From: Candidatus Onthocola stercoravium
Lineage (GTDB): Bacteria > Bacillota_I > Bacilli_A > RF39 > UBA660
NCBI GenBank assembly: GCA_018711775.1
Contig: DVHV01000111.1
Coordinates: forward strand, 1 to 8,351
Direction of reading: 5' to 3'
Length of the DNA: 8,351 nt
The notes below the pieces were generated by a model, which saw only the letters and a program-made list of their open reading frames with translations, did no database searches and was not told where the DNA came from. This document shows, one piece after another, positions 1 through 7,742 of this stretch. The translations under genes were made by a program, and so were the position numbers. Each line of letters opens with the position of its first letter. Position 1 is the stretch's first letter.

Positions 1-3000
1 ATAACTGGTTTATTTCCTTCTGTAAATTCTCTTAGTGATACTGATAAGCCTTCGACAAAGTCAGTGTCACCAGCATCAGTAATTCTTACTTTATTAATCA
101 TTCTCTTAACAATAATTTCGATATGTTTATCGGAAATATCAACACCTTGTAATTTATATACTTTTTGAACTTCTTTCAAAATGTATTCTTGAGCAGTAAG
201 TGGGTCAGTTACAGCAAGTAATTCTTTTGGTGAAATAACGCCTTCAGTAAGTTTATCACCTGCTTCAACAATATCTCCAACATTTACTCTTACTTTCATG
301 TTGTAATTTGTTACGTGTTCTCTTACACCAGCTTCATTTTCAATGGTAATTAAATGTTTACCGTTTTGTTCCTCGATTCCGATAACTTTACCACTGATTT
401 CAGCAATAGTTGCTTTACCTTTTGGCATACGAGCTTCAAATAATTCTTCAACTCTTGGAAGCCCTTGAGTGATATCGGCATCTCCACCATGGGCTACCCC
501 TCCAGAGTGGAATGTACGCATGGTAAGTTGGGTACCTGGTTCACCAATTGATTGAGCAGCCATAATACCTACAGCTTCACCCTTTTCAACTAAGTTACCA
601 GTTGCAAGGTTACGTCCATAACATTTTTGACATACACCATTATTTGATTTACATGTAAGAACACTTCTAATTTCTACACGTTTAATACCAGCTTTAGTAA
701 TTTTAGCAACAGCATTTTCAGTAATCATTTCTCCAGCTTCAACAATAACTTCTTTAGTTTCTGGATTAACAATTTTCTTAGATGCAAAACGTCCTAAAAT
801 ACGTTCAGCAAGTGGTTCGATAATAGTATTATCTTTATCGTTTACTAAGTCGTAAACAACTAAACCTTGAACAGAACCACAGTCGTAATCTTTAACGATG
901 ATATCTTGAGCAACATCAACTAAACGACGAGTTAAGTATCCAGAGTCGGCAGTACGTAGTGCGGTATCGGCAGAACCTTTACGAGAACCATGAGTTGATA
1001 AGAAGAATTCAGAAACGGATAATCCTTCAATAAATGATGAAGTGATTGGAATTTCTACAGTAGAACCATCTGGTTTAGCCATAAGTCCCCGCATTCCAGC
1101 AAGTTGCGTAAAGTTTGAAATAGATCCACGAGCCCCACTATTCATCATCATAAATATTGGGTTATCATAGTTATTCTTACTTAACTCAGCTAATTCATCT
1201 TTAATTTCATCGGTTGCACTATTCCATGAATTAATAACGTTTTCATATCTTTCTTCTTCAGTTATTAATCCTCTTTGATATTGTTTATTAATTTTATCTA
1301 CTTTTGCTTTAGCACGTTCGATAATTTCTTCTTTATCATCACTTCTAACAACATCGGCGATTGATACTGTTACACCTGCAACAGTTGAATATTTAAATCC
1401 TAAATCTTTTAATTTATCAAGCATAATTGATGTTTCAGTAGTTTTATATCTTTTAAATACTTGAGCAATTAATTGACCTAGAGTTTTCTTAATGAATGGT
1501 TGAACTAATTCCATCTTAGCAATTTCTTCAGGAATATTTGCTCCCATTGGTAAGAAATATTTATCTGGAGTTACACCTTCGATGTTTTCCTTAGTACCTT
1601 CATTAACATATGGATAAGTATCAGGTAATATTTCATTAAATTTAATTTTACCTACAGTAGTAACCAAGTATTTATCTCTTTGTTCATCAGTAAATAATTT
1701 ATATTTAAATGATTTTACTGGAATTGCAATTCTTGTATGAAGATCAATTTCTCTTCTTTCATAAGCCATCAATGCTTCATTTGGATCTTTGTATACGTGT
1801 CCTTCATTTGGTAGACCCGCATATTCGATTGTTAGATAACAGTTACCTAAAACCATGTCTTGTGATGGTGTAACGATTGGTTTTCCATCTTTAGGGTTTA
1901 GGATGTTATTAGCACCAAGCATCAAAATTCTAGCTTCGGCTTTTGCTTCTTCAGAAAGTGGTACGTGAACTGCCATTTGGTCACCGTCGAAGTCAGCATT
2001 AAATGCTGTACAAACAAGTGGATGAAGACGAATTGCTTTACCACCAACTAAAACTGGTTCAAATGCTTGAATACCAAGTCTATGTAGAGTTGGAGCTCGG
2101 TTTAAAAGTACTGGATATTCAGTAATTACATCTTCTACAATATCCCATACTGCTTCATCTCTAGCATCGATTAATTTCTTAGCCCCTTTAATGTTATGAG
2201 CAAGACCACGTTCAACAATACCATTAATTACATGTGGTTTAAATAATTCAATAGCCATTTCTTTAGGTAGACCACATTGATACATCTTAAGATTTGGTCC
2301 AACAACGATAACTGAACGACCTGAATAATCAACTCTTTTACCTAACAAGTTTTGACGGAAACGACCTTGTTTACCTTTAAGCATGCTAGATAAACTCTTA
2401 AGTGGACGATTACTTGCAGCAGTAATGCTTCTACCACGACGCCCATTATCAAATAGAGAGTCAACGGCTTCTTGAAGCATACGTTTTTCATTTTGAACAA
2501 TGATAGTTGGTGCTCCAAGTTCTAGTAACTTCTTTAAACGATTATTACGATTAATAATACGACGATATAAATCATTTAAGTCACTAGTTGCGAATCTTCC
2601 ACCATCAAGTTGAATCATCGGACGAAGTTCTGGAGGTATTACAGGTAATACATCTAGAACCATCCATTCAGGTTTATTACCTGATTCTTGGAATGCTACT
2701 AAACAATCAAGACGTTTTACTAAACGAATTCTCTTTTGTCCAGTAGTATTTTCAAGTTCTGCTCTTAAATTTTCAATTTCTTTATCCAAATCTACTCGTT
2801 TAAGCAATTCTTTAATAGCTTCAGCACCCATACCTACAGTAAATGAATTACCATATTTTTCATAATAAGCACGGTATTCTTTATCAGAAAGTGTTTGTTT
2901 TACTTCAAGTGGTGCTTTACCTGGGTCAATTACAACGTATGAAACAAAGTATAATACTTCTTCTAGATCTCTTGGAGACATATCTAGAACAAGGCCCATT

Positions 3001-3338
3001 TTAGATGGAACACCTTTAAAGAACCAGATGTGAGAGCAAGGAGCAGCAAGTTCAATGTGCCCCATTCTTTCACGTCTTACTTTAGAACGTGTAACTTCAA
3101 CGCCACAACGGTCACAAATAATATTTTTATATCTTAATCTTTTGTACTTTCCACAACTACATTCGAAGTCTTTTGTTGGTCCGAATATCTTTTCGCAGAA
3201 TAAACCATCTCTTTCAGGCTTTAGGGTCCGATAGTTGATAGTTTCAGGTTTCTTAACTTCTCCATAAGACCAAGAACGAATCTTTTCTGGAGATGCAATA
3301 CTTACCTTTATTCCTTTAAATTTACTTACATCTATCAT
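1..3338 (-). CDS. rpoC: DNA-directed RNA polymerase subunit beta' (3' end beyond window)
   Basis: Largest subunit of RNA polymerase; with beta it forms the active-site cleft. Read from the ATG at 3338-3336, 1112 codons are open to the window edge without a stop, so the C-terminus is cut off; Gram-positive beta' proteins are about 1200 residues, so roughly 90 are missing. Visible landmarks: N-terminal zinc site C60, C62, C75, C78; the catalytic Mg-binding NADFDGD at residues 447-453; second zinc site C820, C896, C903, C906; trigger loop with M940, R941 and H944 (E. coli M932, R933, H936). After the trigger loop the chain passes directly into the DITQGLPRVEELFEAR segment, so the large E. coli-type SI3 insertion is absent. 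All landmarks lie in one frame, arguing against frameshifts. It follows rpoB with 9 bases between stop and start, so it is co-transcribed and probably translationally coupled. Identity is secure. Confidence 0.98.
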   Translation of the reverse strand, partial: MIDVSKFKGIKVSIASPEKIRSWSYGEVKKPETINYRTLKPERDGLFCEKIFGPTKDFECSCGKYKRLRYKNIICDRCGVEVTRSKVRRERMGHIELAAPCSHIWFFKGVPSKMGLVLDMSPRDLEEVLYFVSYVVIDPGKAPLEVKQTLSDKEYRAYYEKYGNSFTVGMGAEAIKELLKRVDLDKEIENLRAELENTTGQKRIRLVKRLDCLVAFQESGNKPEWMVLDVLPVIPPELRPMIQLDGGRFATSDLNDLYRRIINRNNRLKKLLELGAPTIIVQNEKRMLQEAVDSLFDNGRRGRSITAASNRPLKSLSSMLKGKQGRFRQNLLGKRVDYSGRSVIVVGPNLKMYQCGLPKEMAIELFKPHVINGIVERGLAHNIKGAKKLIDARDEAVWDIVEDVITEYPVLLNRAPTLHRLGIQAFEPVLVGGKAIRLHPLVCTAFNADFDGDQMAVHVPLSEEAKAEARILMLGANNILNPKDGKPIVTPSQDMVLGNCYLTIEYAGLPNEGHVYKDPNEALMAYERREIDLHTRIAIPVKSFKYKLFTDEQRDKYLVTTVGKIKFNEILPDTYPYVNEGTKENIEGVTPDKYFLPMGANIPEEIAKMELVQPFIKKTLGQLIAQVFKRYKTTETSIMLDKLKDLGFKYSTVAGVTVSIADVVRSDDKEEIIERAKAKVDKINKQYQRGLITEEERYENVINSWNSATDEIKDELAELSKNNYDNPIFMMMNSGARGSISNFTQLAGMRGLMAKPDGSTVEIPITSSFIEGLSVSEFFLSTHGSRKGSADTALRTADSGYLTRRLVDVAQDIIVKDYDCGSVQGLVVYDLVNDKDNTIIEPLAERILGRFASKKIVNPETKEVIVEAGEMITENAVAKITKAGIKRVEIRSVLTCKSNNGVCQKCYGRNLATGNLVEKGEAVGIMAAQSIGEPGTQLTMRTFHSGGVAHGGDADITQGLPRVEELFEARMPKGKATIAEISGKVIGIEEQNGKHLITIENEAGVREHVTNYNMKVRVNVGDIVEAGDKLTEGVISPKELLAVTDPLTAQEYILKEVQKVYKLQGVDISDKHIEIIVKRMINKVRITDAGDTDFVEGLSVSLREFTEGNKPV

Positions 3339-3343
3339 TTAAC

Positions 3344-3349
3344 TCACCT
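3344..3349 (-). promoter_or_regulatory. rpoC ribosome-binding site, overlapping the rpoB stop
   Basis: On the minus strand AGGTGA, a six-base match to the Shine-Dalgarno consensus, precedes the rpoC ATG by 5 bases. It overlaps the last two bases of the rpoB TAG stop. Ribosomes ending rpoB therefore sit on the rpoC initiation site, which fits coupled 1:1 synthesis of the two subunits. It also fixes the rpoC start. Confidence 0.85.
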
Positions 3350-6300
3350 ACTCCCCTTCATCCTCAGTATCAATTTCATCGATACCTGGGAATTCTAAAT
3401 CATCTAAATTATCTTCTTCATCTTCTTCGACATATTCATCATCGATTTCTGGTTCATCTGGTTGTAAATCACTAGTTGTTACATCTATTTCTTCGATTCT
3501 AAAGGCATCGTTATCATCTTCATCTTCTTCAATATCTTTAAATTCAACAACTTCATCTTTATCATCGATTACTTGAACATCTAAGCCTAAAGCTTGGAAT
3601 TCTTTAACTAGAACTCGGAAGCTTTCAGGTACACCAGCTTGATCAATTACTTTACCTTTAACTAAAGATTCATAAACTTTAACACGACCAACGATGTCAT
3701 CAGCTTTTACAGTCAATATTTCTTGTAGAACATGAGAAGCACCATAAGCATATAAAGCCCAAACTTCCATTTCTCCGAATCTTTGACCACCAAATTGCGC
3801 TTTACCACCAAGTGGTTGTTGAGTAACTAATGAGTAAGGTCCTGTAGCACGAGCATGTAACTTATCATCAACCATGTGATGTAGTTTTACCATGTACATT
3901 ACCCCAACATTGATGCGATGATCAAATGGTTCACCAGTACGTCCATCACGAAGTTCAACTTTACCATCTTCAGCCATTCCAGCCTCTTTCATTTCTTCCA
4001 TTATATCTTCCCAAGTTGCACCATCAAATACTGGAGTTGCATAATGAACACCTAATTTTTTACCAGCCATACCTAGGTGTACTTCTAGGATTTGTCCGAT
4101 GTTCATACGAGATGGAACACCTAGAGGGTTTAACATGATATCAACTGGACGACCATCTGGTAAGTAAGGCATATCTTCTTCTGGAAGAATTAATGAGATA
4201 ACCCCTTTATTTCCGTGACGACCAGACATTTTGTCACCAACTTGAATCTTACGTTTTTGAATAATATATACTCTTATTACTTTTGATACACCAGCAGGTA
4301 ATTCATCAGAGTTTTCCTTAGTATAAACTTTAACATCATGAACGATACCACCAGCACCATGTTCAACACGAAGTGATGTATCTCTTACTTCACGAGTCTT
4401 TTCACCAAATATTGCATGTAATAATTTTTCTTCGCTAGTTAATTCTTGAACACCTTTTGGTGTAACTTTACCAACTAGGATATCGCCTTCTTTTACTTCA
4501 GTACCAATTCTAACAATACCATCAGCATCCAAATTCTTACGAGCATCTTCTCCAACATTTGGAATATCTCTAGTAATTTCTTCAGGTCCTAATTTAGTAT
4601 CACGACAATCGATATCATAATGTGAAATATGAAGTGATGTATAAACATCATCTTTAACTAATCTTTCATTTAATATAACAGCATCTTCGTAGTTATAACC
4701 ATTAAATGTCATGAAGGCAACAGTCATATTCTTACCTAAAGCAAGTTCACCTTGATCAGTTGATGGACCATCAGCGATAACTTGACCACGATGGACTTTA
4801 TCACCCTTCTTAACAAGTGGACGATGATTAATACAAGATGAAGCATTACTTCTTTCAAAGTTTGCTAAATAATATGTATCTTTACCACTTGCAACATTTA
4901 CAACAATCTTTAAGCCATCAGCATAATCTACTACACCATCAGCCTTACATACGATTGTTGAACCAGAATCTCTTGCTGCAATGTATTCAACACCAGTACC
5001 AACGATTGGTGCTTCAGTTTCAAGTAAAGGCACTGCTTGACGTTGCATGTTAGCACCCATTAGGGTACGGTTAGCATCGTCGAATTCTAGGAATGGAATA
5101 CAACTTGTAGTAATGGCTACAACTTGACTTGGTGCAACATCAATGAAATTAACATGCATCTTATCAACATAAACTGTATCACCATTCAAACGAGCAATAA
5201 CTTCGTCATCAACAATTTCATTTTTATCAGTTAACTTAATAGTTGCTTGCGAAATATAATAATCTTTTTCTTCATCAGCAGTCATGTAAACGATTTCCTC
5301 AGTTACAACACCATTATCCACCTTACGGTATGGAGTCATAATGAAACCATATTCATTAACTTTAGCATAACCAGCAAGTGATGTAATAAGCCCAATGTTT
5401 TGTCCTTCTGGAGATTCGATTGGACAGATACGACCATAGTGAGATGCATTAACGTCACGAACATCCATACCAGCACGGTCACGAGATAATCCTCCAGGTC
5501 CTAAACTTGACAAACGTCTTTTATCTGTAAGTTCAGCAATTGGATTGATTTGATCCATGAACTTAGAAAGTTGGGAAGAACCAAAGAATTCTTTTAAAGC
5601 AGCAGTTACTGGACGAATATTAATTAAAGTCTTTGGTGTAACTGTTTCAATATCTTGAGTAGTCATTCTTTCACGAATAACTCTTTCCATTCTCGCCATA
5701 CCAATTCTAAATTGATTTTGGATAAGTTCACCAACTTGACGAACACGACGATTTCCTAAGTTATCGATTTCATCATCAGAACCAATGCCAAAATGTAATC
5801 CTATATAATAGTTTAAAGATGCATAAACATCTGGAATAGTAAGGCGTCTTACATCAACTGATGGATCAGTACCTATTATTGTAATAGTTTTCTTAACATC
5901 AGTAGGATCTACTACTTTAACTGTTTGAACTTTATTGTAATCATCTAATTCGTTATTAATCCCTATTTCTTTAATATTTAAACCTTCAGCAAATAAAGGG
6001 CGAATTTGTTCTAATACTTCTTTAGTAATAACATTTCCGCTTTCAACAATAACCTTATCACCATCAATTATTGGTTCTGCTAAAGTAAGACCTAATAATC
6101 TATCTAAAACGTTTAATTTCTTATTAAATTTATAACGTCCAACTTTAGCCAAATCATAACGGAAACGATCAAAGAATCTTGTGATAAGTTGGTTCTTTGA
6201 AGAATCTAGAGTTGCAGGTTCTCCAGGTCTTAATTTTTCATAAATTTCAATTAAAGCTTCATCAGTATTATTAGTATTATCTTTTTCTAAAGTATTTTGA

Positions 6301-6950
6301 ATATATTGATTGTCACCAAAAACACTAATGATATCTTCATCACTAGATAAACCTAAAGCACGTAAAAGTGTTGTTACTGTTACTTTTCTAGTTCTATCAA
6401 TACGAACATATACCACATCACGAGCATCTGTTTCATATTCTAACCAAGTACCTTTATTAGGTATTAATTCTCCACCGATGATATGACGTCCATTTTTATC
6501 GATTTCTTTTTTAAAATAAACACTTGGACTTCTTACAAGTTGAGAAACAATTACTCTTTCAGCACCATTAATGATAAATGTCCCTGCATCTGTCATAAGT
6601 GGCATGTCACCTAAGAATATTGTTTGTTCCTTTACTTCACCAGTTTCATGCACAAACAAACGTGCTTCAACCTTTAAAGGCGCAGCATAATTAACCATTC
6701 TTTCCTTAGCTTCTTTGATAGAATATCTTGGTTCATCAAAATAATAATCTCCAAATTCCAAAGAAATATTACCAGTAAAACTTTCAACTGGAAATAAATC
6801 ATCAAATATTTCTTTAATACCAACTTCTAAAAATTGTTGATAGCTCTTTTTTTGAATTTCGAGTAAATCATTCAACTCTAAAACGTTTTTCGTTTTCGAA
6901 AAACTTCTTCTTTCACGATAGTCACCAAATTTTTTAACTTTATAAGCCAC
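3348..6950 (-). CDS. rpoB: DNA-directed RNA polymerase subunit beta
   Basis: Second-largest RNA polymerase subunit; it binds the nascent RNA and the initiating nucleotides and is the rifamycin target. It has 1200 residues, the usual Gram-positive size, without the two extra E. coli lineage insertions. The start is GTG (6950-6948), fixed by a Shine-Dalgarno just upstream and by alignment with family N-termini (RRSFSKTKNVLEL near the start). Landmarks: FIINGAERVIVSQLVRSP in the N-terminal part; rifamycin-binding segment at residues 457-488; KMSGRHGNKG with catalytic K907 and K915 (E. coli K1065, K1073); GGKAQFGGQRFGEMEVWAL near the C-terminus. Within the rifamycin segment K463, I468 and D476 replace E. 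coli Q513, N518 and H526, while D466 and S481 match D516 and S531. The last 72 residues form a tail in which over half the residues are Asp or Glu and only three are basic. The stop is TAG. It lies between ybxB and rpoC in one operon. Confidence 0.99.
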   Translation of the reverse strand: MAYKVKKFGDYRERRSFSKTKNVLELNDLLEIQKKSYQQFLEVGIKEIFDDLFPVESFTGNISLEFGDYYFDEPRYSIKEAKERMVNYAAPLKVEARLFVHETGEVKEQTIFLGDMPLMTDAGTFIINGAERVIVSQLVRSPSVYFKKEIDKNGRHIIGGELIPNKGTWLEYETDARDVVYVRIDRTRKVTVTTLLRALGLSSDEDIISVFGDNQYIQNTLEKDNTNNTDEALIEIYEKLRPGEPATLDSSKNQLITRFFDRFRYDLAKVGRYKFNKKLNVLDRLLGLTLAEPIIDGDKVIVESGNVITKEVLEQIRPLFAEGLNIKEIGINNELDDYNKVQTVKVVDPTDVKKTITIIGTDPSVDVRRLTIPDVYASLNYYIGLHFGIGSDDEIDNLGNRRVRQVGELIQNQFRIGMARMERVIRERMTTQDIETVTPKTLINIRPVTAALKEFFGSSQLSKFMDQINPIAELTDKRRLSSLGPGGLSRDRAGMDVRDVNASHYGRICPIESPEGQNIGLITSLAGYAKVNEYGFIMTPYRKVDNGVVTEEIVYMTADEEKDYYISQATIKLTDKNEIVDDEVIARLNGDTVYVDKMHVNFIDVAPSQVVAITTSCIPFLEFDDANRTLMGANMQRQAVPLLETEAPIVGTGVEYIAARDSGSTIVCKADGVVDYADGLKIVVNVASGKDTYYLANFERSNASSCINHRPLVKKGDKVHRGQVIADGPSTDQGELALGKNMTVAFMTFNGYNYEDAVILNERLVKDDVYTSLHISHYDIDCRDTKLGPEEITRDIPNVGEDARKNLDADGIVRIGTEVKEGDILVGKVTPKGVQELTSEEKLLHAIFGEKTREVRDTSLRVEHGAGGIVHDVKVYTKENSDELPAGVSKVIRVYIIQKRKIQVGDKMSGRHGNKGVISLILPEEDMPYLPDGRPVDIMLNPLGVPSRMNIGQILEVHLGMAGKKLGVHYATPVFDGATWEDIMEEMKEAGMAEDGKVELRDGRTGEPFDHRINVGVMYMVKLHHMVDDKLHARATGPYSLVTQQPLGGKAQFGGQRFGEMEVWALYAYGASHVLQEILTVKADDIVGRVKVYESLVKGKVIDQAGVPESFRVLVKEFQALGLDVQVIDDKDEVVEFKDIEEDEDDNDAFRIEEIDVTTSDLQPDEPEIDDEYVEEDEEDNLDDLEFPGIDEIDTEDEGE
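5487..5582 (-). other. Rifamycin-binding segment of rpoB (cluster I equivalent)
   Basis: This covers residues 457-488, aligned without gaps to E. coli 507-538 (constant offset of 50). Codons read directly: AAG Lys463 at 5564-5562, ATC Ile468 at 5549-5547 and GAT Asp476 at 5525-5523. The flanking GSSQLS and KRRLSSLGPGGL are conserved, so the alignment is not in doubt. Substitution of H526, including to Asp, is a classical cause of rifampicin resistance, and Q513 changes are also known resistance substitutions. The resistant phenotype here is inferred. Confidence 0.9.
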
Positions 6951-6953
6951 GAT

Positions 6954-6961
6954 ATCACCCC
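6954..6961 (-). promoter_or_regulatory. rpoB ribosome-binding site
   Basis: Minus strand GGGGTGAT shares GGTGAT with the Shine-Dalgarno consensus and ends 3 bases before the GTG at 6950. It supports GTG as the true rpoB start. The frame upstream of it runs into a TAA without an alternative conserved N-terminus. Confidence 0.75.
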
Positions 6962-7016
6962 ATACACAATTTTTTAAGACTATTTCTATTTAAAAAAATA
7001 AATATGCCACCAATTT

Positions 7017-7043
7017 AAAATTCTATATCCTAATTAGAATTTT
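7017..7043 (-). repeat. 9-bp perfect inverted repeat in the ybxB-rpoB gap
   Basis: Immediately after the ybxB stop, arms AAAATTCTA and TAGAATTTT are exact complements around a 9-base loop (ATTAGGATA). The stem holds a single G-C pair and is not followed by a long T-run, so it is a weak hairpin and not a convincing terminator. It lies in the 94-base ybxB-rpoB spacer, the longest gap in the operon; the rest of that spacer is AT-rich and shows no clear second promoter. A role as an RNA processing or attenuation element is possible but unproven. Confidence 0.45.
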
Positions 7044-7044
7044 G

Positions 7045-7641
7045 TCAACAAATTTTTGCTTTAAAGCAGTAAAAACCTTTGCTTTTCCCTGCTATTTCAA
7101 CATTATAACACTCTTCTAGTGTTTTTTTTGTCGATTTAGCACCTTGATCTTTATGAATTATGAACCATAATTCTCCATCATTTGTCAAATGATTTTTAGC
7201 ACCTAGCAAAATATCATTAACAATTTTTTTACCAGCCCTTATCGGCGGATTGGTTATTATATAATCATACTTATTTTTAACACTCTCATAGCAATTGCTC
7301 AAATAAACATTGCCATTTACTTTATTTATCTTTATATTACGCTCACATAAATGAAGCGCTCTTTTATTAATATCTATAAAATCTACATTTGCATGGGTGA
7401 TTTTACTGACAACAATGCCAATAAAACCATAACCGCAACCGACATCTAGAACAACAGAACCATTAAGCTCGGGATGATTTTTTAAAAACGTGGTTACTAA
7501 AAAAGATGACGCATAATCAATTTTATTTTTGGCAAATACCCCATTATCACTTAAAAATTTAAATTCAGTATTCGCTAGTTTATATGGTATCTCTCTTATT
7601 TCACTTTTCAAATCCGGATTATTTGTAAAATAGTGTTCCAA
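7045..7641 (-). CDS. ybxB: RsmC-like class I SAM-dependent methyltransferase (YbxB family)
   Basis: Probable 16S rRNA guanine-N2 methyltransferase of the RsmC/YbxB type, acting in the cytoplasm with S-adenosylmethionine; the exact target base is inferred from the family. With the TTG start at 7641 it is 198 residues, close to B. subtilis YbxB. The start is chosen because the product then begins LEHYFTNNP, like family N-termini, and because AAAAGGGGA lies 8 bases upstream. A longer reading from another TTG at 7680 would put the promoter -10 box inside the gene. Motifs: SAM-binding VLDVGCGYG around residues 64-72, acidic D90 after the second strand (DFIDIN), and the catalytic NPPIRAGK at 131-138, typical of methylation of exocyclic amino groups in rRNA. 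The SDNGVF element is also characteristic. The stop is TGA. It is first in the operon with rpoB and rpoC, the same neighbour as in Bacillus. Confidence 0.92.
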   Translation of the reverse strand: MEHYFTNNPDLKSEIREIPYKLANTEFKFLSDNGVFAKNKIDYASSFLVTTFLKNHPELNGSVVLDVGCGYGFIGIVVSKITHANVDFIDINKRALHLCERNIKINKVNGNVYLSNCYESVKNKYDYIITNPPIRAGKKIVNDILLGAKNHLTNDGELWFIIHKDQGAKSTKKTLEECYNVEIAGKSKGFYCFKAKIC

Positions 7642-7648
7642 AGGCCAG

Positions 7649-7657
7649 TCCCCTTTT
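7649..7657 (-). promoter_or_regulatory. ybxB ribosome-binding site
   Basis: Minus strand AAAAGGGGA lies 8 bases before the TTG at 7641. It matches the AAGGAGG consensus with one substitution and decides the start in favour of 7641 over 7680. Confidence 0.65.
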
Positions 7658-7671
7658 CTCGATATGCAAAT

Positions 7672-7700
7672 ATTATACAAAAATATTTTTTTAAAGTCAA
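7672..7700 (-). promoter_or_regulatory. Near-consensus housekeeping sigma factor promoter of the ybxB-rpoB-rpoC operon
   Basis: On the minus strand TTGACT (7700-7695, five of six consensus bases), a 17-base spacer, then a perfect TATAAT (7677-7672). Transcription should begin near A7665, leaving a leader of about 24 bases before the ybxB TTG. The DNA upstream of the -35 box is nearly all A/T (the T-tract of the preceding terminator plus AGAAAATTAA), resembling an UP element. This is as expected for a strongly transcribed polymerase operon. No operator or riboswitch is evident in the short leader. Confidence 0.88.
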
Positions 7701-7710
7701 TTAATTTTCT

Positions 7711-7742
7711 AAAAAAAGCAAAAAGACTTTTATCTTTTTGCT
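7711..7742 (-). terminator. Intrinsic terminator of the Cys/Tyr-rich gene
   Basis: On the minus strand AGCAAAAAGA (7742-7733) pairs perfectly over 10 bp with TCTTTTTGCT (7726-7717) around a 6-base loop, followed by a run of T at 7716-7711. The first arm includes bases of the TAG stop (7743-7741), so the hairpin starts within the gene's end. There is no T-run on the plus-strand side, so it works in one direction. It separates the upstream gene from the ybxB promoter, which starts 11 bases beyond the T-tract. Confidence 0.9.

Noticed and set aside
1..3338. Possible broken rpoC, because no complete reading frame is contained in the window
   Set aside because: Zinc sites, NADFDGD, trigger loop and window-edge codons are all in one frame with the ATG at 3338. 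The gene just runs off the edge.
3926..4138. Plus-strand 70-codon frame inside rpoB
   Set aside because: It is antisense to conserved rpoB coding sequence, His/Leu-rich with no family likeness and no ribosome-binding site.
4838..5053. Plus-strand 71-codon frame inside rpoB
   Set aside because: It is antisense to conserved rpoB and has low-complexity Leu/His/Gln composition, as expected of a shadow frame.
7045..7047. TGA at the end of ybxB read as Trp (Mycoplasma-type code)
   Set aside because: Trp codons checked in these genes are TGG, no TGA occurs inside rpoB or the rpoC landmarks read, and the methyltransferase has normal length when it ends here.
7642..7680. Upstream TTG at 7680 as the ybxB start (13 extra residues)
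   Set aside because: The extension contains the TATAAT box and the expected transcription start lies inside it. It has no Shine-Dalgarno and no counterpart in family N-termini.
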